This document shows, one piece after another, positions 9,996-19,196 of a stretch of 33,220 bases of DNA; the stretch's first letter is position 1; each line of letters starts with the position of its first letter. The notes under the pieces are model-generated. The model ran no database searches. It was not told where the DNA came from and was given only the letters and a program-made list of their open reading frames with translations. Both the position numbers and the translations under genes were made by a program. The DNA comes from JAXMBX01 sp046349635. Lineage in GTDB: Bacteria; Planctomycetota; Planctomycetia; Planctomycetales; Planctomycetaceae. The stretch is from contig JAXMBX010000054.1 of assembly GCA_046349635.1 (NCBI GenBank), positions 1 through 33,220 on the forward strand, in the 5' to 3' direction.

Positions 9996-10544
9996 GATTC
10001 AGGCCCTGTCGTTCAATTCAAAGGAGGACGTTTGGAAACACCGACGTGCGAATGAGTCGCTCACAAGGGAGATACCCCCAGTGGAAGGCAGGGAGAGAGT
10101 AGAGAAACTCAGAGGCCGACTATGGCAAACGGAAATTCGAACTTCAAGAAGATTCTGCAGGAACTAGGAATTTGAGCACCATCTTCTGAGGTGGTCGATT
10201 TCAGACCACTAGATCGCATTGCGTTTTGCTGTAGCGTCTGTCGCGGTAAAAACTTCGGAAAAATCATCGATTTAGACGCGACACGAAAGCGCTACGCGCT
10301 CTAGGCGTGATAATTCCGTGGTTCGGACACTCTTCGCCCCTCAGGTTCTAAAATTTTTGGAAATCACTTCTCGATCAGGAAATTGCTGCCGGATCATTCT
10401 CGGCTTCCTGGGGATCTGCCCACTTGATGCAGCTCTCAGGTTCAATCCTGTCTGTTGCCGTAAGTGTTTTTGCTGTAGGTGTTTATGTCTCGCGGTCTGG
10501 GCATCTTTCGCAACCCTGTCTCAAATGCCACAACTCCTCCTCCC

Positions 10545-10584
10545 GGAGAGGTGGCAGAGTGGCCGATGGCACCGGTCTTGAAAA
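10545..10584 (+). pseudogene. truncated tRNA-Ser 5' fragment
   Basis: Forty bases match the 5' part of the tRNA-Ser at 33148 with one difference (GATG for GATT in the D arm). They cover the acceptor 5' strand GGAGAGG, the D arm and the anticodon loop CTTGAAA. Identity also includes six bases just upstream (CTCCCG). It stops abruptly after the AAAA at the 3' side of the anticodon loop; the following TCTGTCGCC has no counterpart, so no functional tRNA can form. A break at the anticodon loop is a familiar boundary of integrase crossover sites in tRNA genes, so it may be an old attachment site; a simple duplication remnant is equally possible. Confidence 0.8.
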
Positions 10585-10761
10585 TCTGTCGCCACTACTC
10601 AGGAATTGCGCCCCCAGCCGGCCGAAATGTCTCTCACTATTCCTCTTCTTCCAGGGAGAACCTGTCCGGAGTCAGTCTGGAAGGGTTTCGCGCCAGTCGC
10701 GAGGAATCTTGGTTGTGGAATCGCTTCCAGTCGCATCCGGAAGTCATTGGGAATCTCAAAA

Positions 10762-10782
10762 GGCATATCCGCAGGAATATCC
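10762..10782 (+). repeat. paired GGCATATCC motif, isolated copy
   Basis: GGCATATCC, a 3-bp spacer GCA, then GGAATATCC. The same 9+3+9 arrangement ends both copies of the ~197-bp dispersed repeat (20360-20380 and 33085-33105), but here the rest of the repeat is not recognisable. It lies just downstream of the operon's last gene, read on the minus strand. Confidence 0.6.
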
Positions 10783-10825
10783 GCGATGTCATGCTCAGAA
10801 TTTCCCACTCTCTCGCGTCGCTGCG

Positions 10826-11422
10826 CTACGCGAACCTCCACTGCTCCACACACCCATCCACTCGAAACACCGAAAACATCCCCAGCCCCAACTCCCTGAT
10901 CCCCAGCACCACCGCACCGCCATACTCCACCTCGAACAACGGCTTGTCCTCCCGAAACGATAACACCCCCACCCGATGCCCATCCGCCACAGCGAATAAC
11001 TCCCCGTGCAAGAAACACCCCTGCGGATCACTCCAGCCGTAACTCTCCACTAAGGGATCCGAACTTTGAGGATCGTCCAGATCCAGAGGTTTCGATACCA
11101 ACCACACCCTCTCAGAATCGAACACCAGCACGGAATTCGTCCCATCGCTTAGAGGAACCAGTCGCTCCCCCCAAATCCCCTCGCTTTGAATCCTCGTTCC
11201 CAGGAGATCGTGCATCTCAATCAAAGGACTGCCGTCTCCGACCGGACGACAAGTCATGATCTGATCCACACCCATCATCCAAATCGCACACCGGAGAAAG
11301 TTTTCATCTCCTGGCCAGGTCCTCTCCCGCCCCAGACGCACCGAAGTCACCGCAGCAGGATTCTTGACCGAGAACACCGACACCCAGGTCTGCTCCTGCT
11401 CATCCTGCCACATCATCGCCAA
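10826..11422 (-). pseudogene. C-terminal propeller part of the bpX6 protein, out of frame
   Basis: This reading frame continues the 835-aa ORF that ends at 11413: upstream sequence ...ATVDREGLA is followed after a one-step frame change near 11420 by MMWQDEQEQTW and about 195 further residues ending CVEQWRFA. The residues have the blade-like rhythm of a beta-propeller (short hydrophobic strands ending in W-x-V/L-x and turns such as VPLSDGTNSVLVF). The stop codon at 10826-10828 is the natural end of the operon. A hairpin (TCGCGT/ACGCGA, 10813-10833) overlaps the stop and lacks a T-tract. It is probably not translated unless the frameshift is a sequence error. Confidence 0.7.
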
Positions 11423-13920
11423 GCCAGCCCCTCCCGGTCCACCGTCGCCGCCAGACACTCCTGCGGCATCCACGACGGAAACAACGCCGTCCAACGCTCT
11501 CCCCCATTCCCTGGCCACTGAAACGGCATCGAAGTCCCGCTCCCCGCCAACCACACCTCTCGCCGCGCCTCATCCACGGCGATCAACCGCGGCGGGTTGT
11601 CCCGCCGAGTCCCTTCCAACGGTAACCGCACAAAACTTCCGTCCCGCGCGGTCAACACCAACTGCGAATCCTCCGTCAACGCAATCCAACCCTGCGAACA
11701 CCCCCGCACCGGCCGTCGATACGTTCCCGCATACGTCATCCGTCGCGACATCAACTGTAACTTCCCTCGATCAAACCGCCGCTCCTCCTTCGCGGCGACC
11801 CCATGCCACCGCGCGACAAACCGATCACAATCGCGCGGCAGTAATCGGTCCGCGGGCTCCAGCGGCGCCACCGCGAGCGCCAACTGCCGCGTCACACTCG
11901 GCGGCCCGTTTTGCAAATGCGACGCCACCAGCCACAACGACTGTTCCCGCGCCAGTCGCTGCACCTCCTGCTGTGGATAAGTCTGCATCACCTTCCGCAA
12001 CCGCGGCAGCCGCTTCAACGCATCTTGCTGCGACGTCCAGAACGACTGCAGTTTGATCCACGACTTCGCCCGCTCATGCAGTTGATGCCGCGCCGCCACC
12101 TCGAACCACTGGTCGAAATGCACGTCCGCATCCGTGTCATTCCAACTCTGTTCCAACAGCGCCAACGCCCCGTCAACATCACGGAGCTTCGTCTCCAGCA
12201 CCTCCACCGCCCCCTTGATATCCTTGTGTTTGATCGCCTGCTCCACGGCCGCCCGATAATGAACGGTCGCCTCTTCCTCCCGCCGCATCCGCCGGCACAA
12301 GTCTCCCGCCGCCAGCCACATCTGCAACTTCATGTACAGCTTCAATGCCGTCTCATGCTGTCCCGCCAATTCATAGCACTTGGCCGCCTCGACATTGTTT
12401 TTCAATCGCTCCAGGTAAATCGTCGCCGCCTCCCCATACAGCTTCCCCTCCTTGAGCGCATTCGCCGCCGCGGTCCAGTCCCCCAGCAAGCGCGCATACA
12501 ACGACGCCGCTTTGCGATACCGCCCCGCGCGTACCTCCCGCTCCGCCAACTCCCGGTACTGCTGGCTCAGTTGCAACTGCTGCGCCGAATCGATCCGCCA
12601 CGGATCAACCGCGCCCCCACCCCCGCCCCCTCCAAAAAAACTAAACGCAAACAAGTTCCACGCAATCAACTGATTCCCCGCTCGCCCCAAACCGCGCCCC
12701 ACGTCTCCCGTCATCGGTATCGCATACCGCAATCCTTTCTCCGGATCCGACTGCAGCATGTGCAGCAACCGCTGCACTTCCCGCATTCGCTTCCGCTCAT
12801 CAATCTCGCGCAGCATTTTCCCCGGCGACGTCAACACCCCCTTCAAAAACGCACCCCAGCCCGTCCCCGCCGTCCCATTCGTTTTCGCCGGTGAAGCCGG
12901 CGGCGCGGCTGGTCGCACCTTCGTCCCGCCGCTCTGCACCCCCCCCGCATCCCGAAACGCCAGCCAGGTCACCGCTGCCAGCGCCCCCAGAATGACGAGC
13001 AGTGTCACAATAATTTCAACCGGATTAGGATTGTTCATCCAATTCGGAATCGCCGCCCGCAACCATCCCGTTGCTCCCGACAGAACCATCAACAGCATGA
13101 CCGGATAGCCCACAGGAATGTCCATCAGACGCTGCCCCGGGAACTGCCAAAGTCTTGACACGCCCCTCCAGATCAACCAGCCCACCCCAATCACAAACCC
13201 GAGTCCCAACACAAATCCAATCAGACCTCCTAGCTGGGCAGCCGTCAGCGTCGACAACCCCCACCCAACCAACGCCACGATCAGTAACGGCAAGGCAACT
13301 ACCATCACGACCCGCAACCAGCTCCGGCTTTCTCCCTCTTTCTCCCGGCGAAAAATCTCCGCAGGCCTCCCTTCCGCCGCTTCCCGCGAACCGCTCCGCA
13401 GCAGCAGGCTCAATAACAGCCAGACCACCGTCCCCACGATCAATCCGGTCAACACCATTCCGAGCACGCGCCCCAGATCGAATTCCCCGCCCCCTCCTCC
13501 TCCCGAGAACATCGACCATAGGAACACGCCCAACAAGGTCACCAGCACCGCCGGCACCAGCCAACCTACTCCGCCCCCGTCGCCCCTCAAACGAATCCTC
13601 TTTTTCTCTCCCGCTCTCGCCGTTCTCTTTTCCGCCCCCCAAACAACGCCCAACCCCGCTTCACCGCCCCCCACGCCGCCCCGAATGCCCCCATCGCCCC
13701 GCCCGCCGCCAGCCCCGGCCCGCCCGGAGCTCTCGGCGCACCTTCCACCCAGCGATATCCCCAATTCCTGGTTCAACATCGCTTCCATTTCTGCCAAGGA
13801 CATCACTGGCTCCGCCGAAGAGACACTCAACAAACGCTCCGCAAACGCCACCCCGTCCGTGCCGCACTCCAATCCTCGCGCCTGCTCCTCTGCATGCACC
13901 AGATCCCGTACCCGCAACAC
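11413..13920 (-). CDS. bpX6-type membrane protein with TPR-like repeats and beta-propeller, main fragment (835 aa)
   Basis: The largest open part of the last gene of the MoxR/vWA/propeller operon. In order: the end of the bpX6 domain (V-L-R-V-R-D-L, directly following the out-of-frame YVWHPVTG motif); a low-complexity Gly/Arg segment; about six membrane helices between residues ~125 and 345 (for example WLVPAVLVTLLGVFLW, VLGMVLTGLIVGTVVWLLL, VGYPVMLLMVLSG); a Gly-rich linker; a run of TPR-like helical hairpins (~480-640: A-G-R-Y-R-K-A-A-S-L-Y, Y-G-E-A-A-T-I-Y, A-A-K-C-Y-E-L-A-G); and a C-terminal propeller. It would anchor the complex in the membrane. Within ~13735-13600 the more protein-like frame is the neighbouring one (APGGPGLAAGGAMGAFG), which suggests two compensating indels. 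The first codon shown is an ORF limit, not the true start, which is at 14320. Confidence 0.75.
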   Translation of the reverse strand: MLRVRDLVHAEEQARGLECGTDGVAFAERLLSVSSAEPVMSLAEMEAMLNQELGISLGGRCAESSGRAGAGGGRGDGGIRGGVGGGEAGLGVVWGAEKRTARAGEKKRIRLRGDGGGVGWLVPAVLVTLLGVFLWSMFSGGGGGGEFDLGRVLGMVLTGLIVGTVVWLLLSLLLRSGSREAAEGRPAEIFRREKEGESRSWLRVVMVVALPLLIVALVGWGLSTLTAAQLGGLIGFVLGLGFVIGVGWLIWRGVSRLWQFPGQRLMDIPVGYPVMLLMVLSGATGWLRAAIPNWMNNPNPVEIIVTLLVILGALAAVTWLAFRDAGGVQSGGTKVRPAAPPASPAKTNGTAGTGWGAFLKGVLTSPGKMLREIDERKRMREVQRLLHMLQSDPEKGLRYAIPMTGDVGRGLGRAGNQLIAWNLFAFSFFGGGGGGGAVDPWRIDSAQQLQLSQQYRELAEREVRAGRYRKAASLYARLLGDWTAAANALKEGKLYGEAATIYLERLKNNVEAAKCYELAGQHETALKLYMKLQMWLAAGDLCRRMRREEEATVHYRAAVEQAIKHKDIKGAVEVLETKLRDVDGALALLEQSWNDTDADVHFDQWFEVAARHQLHERAKSWIKLQSFWTSQQDALKRLPRLRKVMQTYPQQEVQRLAREQSLWLVASHLQNGPPSVTRQLALAVAPLEPADRLLPRDCDRFVARWHGVAAKEERRFDRGKLQLMSRRMTYAGTYRRPVRGCSQGWIALTEDSQLVLTARDGSFVRLPLEGTRRDNPPRLIAVDEARREVWLAGSGTSMPFQWPGNGGERWTALFPSWMPQECLAATVDREGLAWR

Positions 13921-14320
13921 ATCTTCCGGATCAAAACCGCATCAGCCCGGTCACCGGATGCCACACATACAACGCCCCGGCTGGGCAGAATCGTCCCCAC
14001 TTCCCCCTCCCCCACCGGCGGTACAATCTCTCCCTCCACCGGCACCAACACCTGCGACCCACGGAATCCATAACCCTGACACGCATGCGAAGGGGTCACC
14101 CTTCCGCCCCAATCACCACCACTCCGAGCAGTCCTTCGTCACGTTCTAACGCACGCAAGGGCAACAACCGCAACTTCCTCTGATCACAATTCCAGCCCGA
14201 AATTTCCCCCAACCATTCCGCCGCGGAGCCCCCGGGCACAAACCACCCCGCCACGTCTTTCCGCGCAGCCTCACGCCGCGTCACTCCCTCCCACTTCAAT
14301 TTCAAAGCGACAGGCTTCAT
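13827..14320 (-). pseudogene. N-terminal bpX6 domain, split over three frames
   Basis: The gene's true start is ATG at 14320, which overlaps the TGA of the preceding gene as ATGA. It opens MKPVALKLKWEGV and continues through W-F-V-P-G-G-S-A-A-E-W-L and R-L-L-P-L-R, then loses frame near 14098. The next piece has QGYGFRGSQVLVPVEG and PPVGEGEVGTILP. Near 13970 the frame changes again to GALYVWHPVTGLMRF, and near 13938 an extra T in a TTTT run breaks the join to DPEDVLRVRDL of the main ORF. These features match my memory of the bpX6 domain of MoxR-vWA-propeller ternary systems; the label needs a profile search. Three indels lie in 200 bp. Confidence 0.7.
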
Positions 14321-15174
14321 GGCGACACCCCAAAAAACGGCGCCACCAACTCCCGCCACGCTTGCTCCGCCGGGACGTAATTCCCCTGCCCTGCGTAATA
14401 TTCATTCCCGAACACCCGCCCGTCATCGACCCACCCGCTGATCTGATTTTCATCCAGCACCAGCGTTACCTCGCGCGCCTCGCGCCGCGCCGGAATCAAA
14501 TGCAGCAACCCCCTGCTGTCCAGCACCACCCGATTTCCATCGGGCAACTTCGCGACCTGCGTTCCAATCGCATTCTCCGTTTTCACCGGCTCCAACGTGC
14601 ACCCTTTGACGGTCACATCCGCCTCTCCCCGCACCAGCTTCATCACTCCTGCCTCCAGCATCAGCCTCCACGCCTTCCAATTCTTCGACCGCAGATAAAT
14701 CCCGCTCCCTTCACTCCAGATCTCCCGGAACTTCGTCCGCACATTCTGCCGCACCTTTACATTCTGCAGCGCCAGCTGATAGAGCAAATCCTCGTGGCTA
14801 TAACCCGCTGCCCTTTTCCACTCCCACTTCTCCTGATTCGACAAATCCCACACCGCATACTCCCGCAATCTCCGCGGCGACTCACCCTGCGGCACCTTCG
14901 GATTCACTTCGAAAATCACCCGTGTATCCCACTGAAGTCCTCCCACATAGTCAGGCTGGCACACTGGAAATTTTCTGAATTTCCGTGACGCTCCTTCCCC
15001 GACCTCGCGCCCCAATCCGTCAATCGTCGACAGACGTCCCTCGAACCCCGGCCCCTCTGCATACATCTTGAGTCCCGACATGGAATCCATCACTAACCGG
15101 AATGCGCTGTCATACGACAACCGATACCACCTCCTTGTCGGATCGGAGAGGTAACGATTTCCATGAAACTTCAA
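14317..15174 (-). CDS. C-terminal propeller region of the vWA-propeller protein (285 aa)
   Basis: It looks like the C-terminal third of the gene beginning at 17126. Strand-turn-strand repeats with frequent Trp/Tyr are visible (YAVWDLSNQEKWEW, NRVVLDSRGLLHL, TLVLDENQISGWVDDGR), as expected for beta-propeller blades. It could instead be a separate cistron: its first codon is TTG and overlaps the upstream TGA as TTGA at 15171-15174. I favour a continuous gene, because inserting one base gives a smooth reading of GRMES followed by LKFHGN. Its stop overlaps the ATG of the bpX6 gene (ATGA at 14317-14320), which shows translational coupling with the next gene. Confidence 0.65.
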   Translation of the reverse strand: MKFHGNRYLSDPTRRWYRLSYDSAFRLVMDSMSGLKMYAEGPGFEGRLSTIDGLGREVGEGASRKFRKFPVCQPDYVGGLQWDTRVIFEVNPKVPQGESPRRLREYAVWDLSNQEKWEWKRAAGYSHEDLLYQLALQNVKVRQNVRTKFREIWSEGSGIYLRSKNWKAWRLMLEAGVMKLVRGEADVTVKGCTLEPVKTENAIGTQVAKLPDGNRVVLDSRGLLHLIPARREAREVTLVLDENQISGWVDDGRVFGNEYYAGQGNYVPAEQAWRELVAPFFGVSP

Positions 15175-16093
15175 CTCTCCATTCGTCCGCTCCTCCGCCA
15201 GCTTCTCTCCGTCTCCAGCGAACAGACCGTGATCTTCCGCCTCTGAATCAAAAACACCCCTCTTGTCGAATCAAAACCCGCACCGGCCCATCGTCGCTCA
15301 CATTCACCCGCGCCAACGGCACCCAACTGCAACTCTCCCCCTCCAGGTCCACCTTGATCAGGGTCAACTGATTCTTTTCCACCACTGCATAACTCTTCCG
15401 TGGACTCAATACCGGTATGTCTGGACGCCTTTCCGTGCGACACTCGGTCCACCACGCCTTCACCCGCCCAGTCGGTGCCCCGACCCCAATTGACGCGGCC
15501 CATGCTGCCACCAGTCCCAATGTAACACCCGTCCGCACGATCCCAGCGAAATCACCGTCCCGTCCGACACCGTCCAGAACTCCTCCCGCTGGATCGGATG
15601 CGGCAACCGCAACGGAAACGGCTTGACCCGGTTGATCGCCGGCTCCGCCACCACGCTCCCATCCGTCAACGACCGCACTCCCCCATCCGCACGCGGCGTC
15701 AACAACTCCTCCAGATCCAAAGTGATCCGGGTCATCGACCGCCACCCATGCGCTTCGCCGCAATAGCTCAAATCCCCTCCCCATCCACGAGTGCCACATA
15801 CAGCTCCGTCGGCAACCCCTGCAAACGCCCTGGAAATGTTCCTCTCGAAACGTCTCCGGCGTCGTCACCAGCACCGGCTCGATCCCCCGTTCTTCAAACT
15901 CAGGCTCCTCCAGCCACCGCGCGATCGCATCCCCCGGATCGAGCGTCAGGCAACAGGACAACAACTCCACCCCTGCCCGCTTCGTCAAATCCACCCGCTT
16001 CAACTCCATCCGATCCGTGGCATCGACCGTCACAGTCAAACTTGGCTGGTCATCCTGCTGCCGCCGCCACGGCGAGCGCCACCGCCGCCCCAT
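15171..16093 (-). pseudogene. broken middle of the vWA-propeller gene
   Basis: It joins the vWA N-terminal fragment to the propeller fragment but needs at least five frame changes. After the one near 16060 it reads QPSLTVTVDATDR through PVLVTTPETFREEHFQG. Near 15815 it moves to LPTELYVALVDGEG, near 15772 to DLSYCGEAHGWRSM and on to REEFWTVSDGTVISLG, near 15470 to GRVKAWWTECRTER and KSYAVVEKNQLTLIKVDLEG, and near 15250 to LIQRRKITVCSLETER. Each piece is protein-like only in its own frame. The content fits the rest of a vWA fold followed by first propeller blades. This is either a decayed gene or a region of indel errors. Confidence 0.7.
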
Positions 16094-17126
16094 AAATCCG
16101 CGGTCGCCCCCACATCCGCAGCCCCGTATCCAGCAAAATCATCCGCTTCTCCGGCGGCTGCGTCGTCGCACTCTCCCGCCGCAGATACATCGCCTCGTTC
16201 ATCGCAATCCGCACCGCCAGCGTGTCGTCATCCAACGCCAACTCGCTCAACAACAGCCGGTCCAGCGAACCCCGATTCGTCAGATCCGATACGCCCCCCA
16301 GCGACACGGTCTCAGGCTCGCTCATCCCCCGAGGCCAACTGAATACCGAAAATAACCGGGCCGCAATCCGCGCCAATCCCTCCAACTCCGGATCAGTCAA
16401 CCACGCCGCCAACCTCCCCTGATACGTCTTCGGCTCCTCCAGTTCCGGAATTGGAGCCGGCAATACCTGCTCCGCAATCCCCGTCTGCACCATCCGGCTC
16501 AGTTGCTCCGCGTCAATCCGCTTCAACCCCGCCCGTAACGGAACCGTCTCCTGAACGAATTCCTCATCACTCGTCGGACCGTGCGGCAGATTCTTTGCCC
16601 GGTACTTCTCGACCGACTGGAACGGCAACACCGAAATCAGATGCTGCAATCCCTCCGCGGCCTGCGCAGGCCCGAGCATCGGATCCGCACCCTCAAACAC
16701 CATCCGCAGAATCGCCACCTTCGCCGCCACCGTGCTCCGCAACTCCAGCGGCAATGCGTGCACCCGGTCCAGATCGCTCGCCAGTTCCTCAATGAACACC
16801 GAACTCAATTCCGTCGCCGTCGTCAAATGCCGCTGGACCCACTTCCGCGACTGCGGCCAGTTCTCACGCGCCGCCAGGCACACCAGCACCACCGACGTCA
16901 ACGCCGGCCACCCCTGCGGCACCAATTCCTTCAGAACCTGCCCCAATTCCTCCCGGAACAGAATCAACGGATTCCCGAACCGCGCGCACTCAATCTCCTT
17001 CTGCTGCTCTCCCGCCCAACGCCAGAAGTTCGGATGCTGCGGCGTGAAATATTTCTCCAGCACCACGTTCGCGACAAGCATCGCCGTGGTCCCCGAAACC
17101 CGCGAGTCGGTCACGTCACCGCTCAT
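16050..17126 (-). CDS. vWA-containing ternary-system protein, N-terminal part (about 358 aa before frameshift)
   Basis: The start chosen is ATG at 17126, which overlaps the TGA of the upstream gene as ATGA; an in-frame ATG at 17138 would add four residues and lengthen the overlap. The first ~320 residues are mostly helical with no family that I can name with certainty. From about residue 327, RMILLDTGLRMWG followed by a helix matches the first strand of a von Willebrand A domain. The MIDAS signature is degenerate (D-T-G-L-R instead of D-x-S-x-S), so metal binding is doubtful. In MoxR systems the vWA protein is the usual partner of the ATPase, which fits its position two genes downstream of MoxR. 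The ORF ends at 16050 after an Ala-rich stretch produced by a frameshift near 16060. Confidence 0.75.
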   Translation of the reverse strand: MSGDVTDSRVSGTTAMLVANVVLEKYFTPQHPNFWRWAGEQQKEIECARFGNPLILFREELGQVLKELVPQGWPALTSVVLVCLAARENWPQSRKWVQRHLTTATELSSVFIEELASDLDRVHALPLELRSTVAAKVAILRMVFEGADPMLGPAQAAEGLQHLISVLPFQSVEKYRAKNLPHGPTSDEEFVQETVPLRAGLKRIDAEQLSRMVQTGIAEQVLPAPIPELEEPKTYQGRLAAWLTDPELEGLARIAARLFSVFSWPRGMSEPETVSLGGVSDLTNRGSLDRLLLSELALDDDTLAVRIAMNEAMYLRRESATTQPPEKRMILLDTGLRMWGRPRIYGAAVALAVAAAAG

Positions 17127-17941
17127 CGGTTCTCCCACTCCTGGCGGCTTGTCAGCGCGTCCAGTGTCTCCCGCACGTTTCTCCGCTGCCCCGCCACAAA
17201 ATCACTCCGCTTCAATCGCTCCCACGCGGCACTCTCAGCCCCATCCCGCCAGAAAGCACACTCCTCCTCTTCCAACTCCAGCACCTCTCGCACCAGCCCC
17301 GCGTCAATCCCCGGCGACCAGATCCACCCGGCCGGCACGATCAAACCTTCCCGCTCCCAATACATTGCCCCCTCGATCTGCGGCAAGGGCTTCCCGAACA
17401 CCAGCACCTCTCCCTCTTGATTTGCCACGAACGAAAACCGCCGCAATCGCAACGCCGACGTCCGCCGCACATACCCCTCCCATACCCCCAACGTCGTCCG
17501 CAAGACTGACACATCCTGCACCTCATCGCTCCGCACGAGCCTCAACGCACATCCCTCTACTCCCCGCGCCGCAAACCCCGTCACCGGAACCTCGGGCACA
17601 ATCAAACTCTGCAACGCCACCCACGGGCCCTCCGGCAAACGTCCCACCGGAACACGGCAACCCCACGGCACCATCTCATCCGTAGCGGTCCAGTGAAACA
17701 GCTTCGCCGCCAGCGCCACCCGCACCTCTTCCCCGAACTGAGCGGTCTCGTCGTTCTCCACCCCTAGAAACCGCACCCACGTCATCCCTTCCGTCTCACA
17801 CGCCTCCAACCGCTCCGACAGGCGCAACGGCATCAGCGCGCCAAACCCCGTCGCCGGAATCTGCACCACCCACCCCTTCCACCGCGACTTCGCGGCTCGG
17901 GAACTCTCGACCACGCTCGTCTTGACCGGCCTCGTCGTCAT
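17123..17941 (-). CDS. bpX-family accessory protein, probably bpX2-like (272 aa)
   Basis: An intact cytoplasmic protein with no signal or membrane segment. The N-terminal ~130 residues carry W-K-G-W and R-F-L-G-V patterns. The C-terminal half has ALRLRRFSFVANQEG, VLVFGKPLPQIEG, GLIVPAGWIWSPGID and FVAGQRRNVRETL, an arrangement that I remember from the bpX2 domain of MoxR-vWA-propeller ternary systems; the number could be wrong (bpX5 is the alternative) and should be tested with a profile search. The gene starts inside the stop of MoxR (ATGA, 17938-17941) and ends inside the start of the vWA gene (ATGA, 17123-17126), so it is tightly coupled to both and probably made in fixed ratio with them. 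The biochemical role is unknown. Confidence 0.65.
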   Translation of the reverse strand: MTTRPVKTSVVESSRAAKSRWKGWVVQIPATGFGALMPLRLSERLEACETEGMTWVRFLGVENDETAQFGEEVRVALAAKLFHWTATDEMVPWGCRVPVGRLPEGPWVALQSLIVPEVPVTGFAARGVEGCALRLVRSDEVQDVSVLRTTLGVWEGYVRRTSALRLRRFSFVANQEGEVLVFGKPLPQIEGAMYWEREGLIVPAGWIWSPGIDAGLVREVLELEEEECAFWRDGAESAAWERLKRSDFVAGQRRNVRETLDALTSRQEWENR

Positions 17942-19095
17942 GCCGCTTCAATCCCTTTCCAGATTCGCGTCACCACCTCCTGCAGAAACTTCCGCTGATG
18001 CGGATCCAGCACCCATTCGCACCGCCCCGCGATCAGGTTCAACTTATCCCGCAAGACACTCTTCTCAGTCGCACTCACCTCTTTCTTCAACTCCCCTTCC
18101 AGCAACTCCAGATCCTTCGCCAATTCCTCACTGTTCGGCCGCTCCCGCTGCACCGCCAGCCGGTGAGGCTTGTCCCCCTCCGTTATCTCCACCGTCGCCA
18201 GCATCTGGTTCACGAGCGATTCCAGCAGCGCCCGCTGTTCCTGCGTGTCCCAGATATGTTTCAATACCCACAAGTCCGAAACATTCGCGGCCTCACGCCC
18301 GCACAGCAGCGCACTCGCCGCCACCACACGCTGCAACTTCACCGCCCGCCGGTCCGAAACCGGAATCCCGGTCACCCGCATCCGCCGGATCGTCTCAATG
18401 TACGTCGGCAACGCCCCGCTCAAGTCCACCGTGTTCAGCCCCCGCTGCAGCTTCAGAATCTCCGGCACCGAAATTCGTCCCCGCTCCGGCCGTTCTCCCG
18501 TCTCCCACTTCCACCCCGCCTGCAACACCTCCCCCAACCGCTCCGTCGGCACGTTGTCGCACTGCACCCGCAACAAAAACCGGTCGAACAACGCCCGCAA
18601 TGCCTCATCCTCCGGCAAATGATTGCTCGCTCCCACCACCATCAACGCCGGCACCGGAATGCTCTCCCGTCCCCGGCGGAAAATCCGCTCGTTCAGCACC
18701 ATCAACAGGCTGTTCAGAATCGCACTGTTCGCATTCAGTAACTCATCCAGAAAGATAAAGTCCGCCTCCGGCAACATCCCTTCGATGTTCGTCACCAGGT
18801 CCCCTTCCCGCAGACGCCGAATATCGAACGGCCCGAACAATTCGTTCGGCTCCGTGAACCGCGTCAGCAGATAATCAAACACCTGGCAATCCATGCTCCG
18901 CCCCAGTTCCTGTACCACCGCACTCTTCGCCGTCCCCGGCGGCCCCAGCAGAAACAAGTTCTCCCCGCCCACCAGCGCAATCCCCAACAAGTCGATGATC
19001 TCGTCCTTCCCGACAAACACACGCTTCATCGGCTCCAGAACATCCCGCGTCAACCGCTCCGCAATCCCACCTAATTCCGTCATCACATCCACCAT
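17938..19095 (-). CDS. MoxR-family AAA+ ATPase (385 aa)
   Basis: A chaperone-like ATPase of the MoxR/RavA class, expected to act as a ring on a vWA partner. Visible elements: the VFVGKDEII entry helix; Walker A GPPGTAKS at 51-58; Walker B FIFLDE at 113-118; the pore-side insert E-L-F-G-P-F-D-I typical of the family; sensor 1 in VGASNHLPEDE (Asn158); and an arginine-finger region ALFDRFLLR at 168-176. The C-terminal lid and a helical tail of ~100 residues follow, rich in Glu/Lys. All catalytic positions look intact, unlike the downstream vWA and bpX6 genes. It lies 101 bp after the bpX4-like gene and shares an ATGA overlap with the bpX2-like gene. Confidence 0.95.
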   Translation of the reverse strand: MVDVMTELGGIAERLTRDVLEPMKRVFVGKDEIIDLLGIALVGGENLFLLGPPGTAKSAVVQELGRSMDCQVFDYLLTRFTEPNELFGPFDIRRLREGDLVTNIEGMLPEADFIFLDELLNANSAILNSLLMVLNERIFRRGRESIPVPALMVVGASNHLPEDEALRALFDRFLLRVQCDNVPTERLGEVLQAGWKWETGERPERGRISVPEILKLQRGLNTVDLSGALPTYIETIRRMRVTGIPVSDRRAVKLQRVVAASALLCGREAANVSDLWVLKHIWDTQEQRALLESLVNQMLATVEITEGDKPHRLAVQRERPNSEELAKDLELLEGELKKEVSATEKSVLRDKLNLIAGRCEWVLDPHQRKFLQEVVTRIWKGIEAA

Positions 19096-19149
19096 CTTTT
19101 TCGAAACATCGCTAAATGATTCTTATCAACACACCCCTCTGCATCAGCC

Positions 19150-19196
19150 TGCTCCCTCTTGTGAGAGAAGGAGGCCGAAGGCCGGATCAGGGAGCA
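19150..19196. repeat. REP-like imperfect hairpin inside the operon
   Basis: The outer arms TGCTCCCT (19150-19157) and AGGGAGCA (19189-19196) enclose a small GGCC-GAA-GGCC hairpin (19173-19183). It begins directly after the TAG of the bpX4-like gene and fills about half of the gap before MoxR. There is no T-tract. It could be a REP-type repeat, an mRNA-stabilising hairpin or a partial attenuator that sets MoxR levels against bpX4. Confidence 0.5.

Larger units (their letters stand above)
9996..10825. other. intergenic region with tRNA fragment and hairpins, no gene
   Basis: About 830 bp between two leftward genes. I see no convincing coding region. It holds a 40-nt tRNA-Ser 5' fragment (10545-10584), one copy of a paired GGCATATCC-like motif (10762-10782), a small inverted repeat GTGGTC/GACCAC at 10191-10209 with a 7-nt spacer, and a short AGCGC/GCGCT hairpin near 10287-10299. 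The promoter for the giant minus-strand gene should lie in the left part, but I could not pick out convincing -35/-10 boxes. Confidence 0.6.

Noticed and set aside
10640..10782. A third full copy of the dispersed repeat
   Set aside because: Only the terminal paired motif and GAACCTGTC match; the rest does not align.
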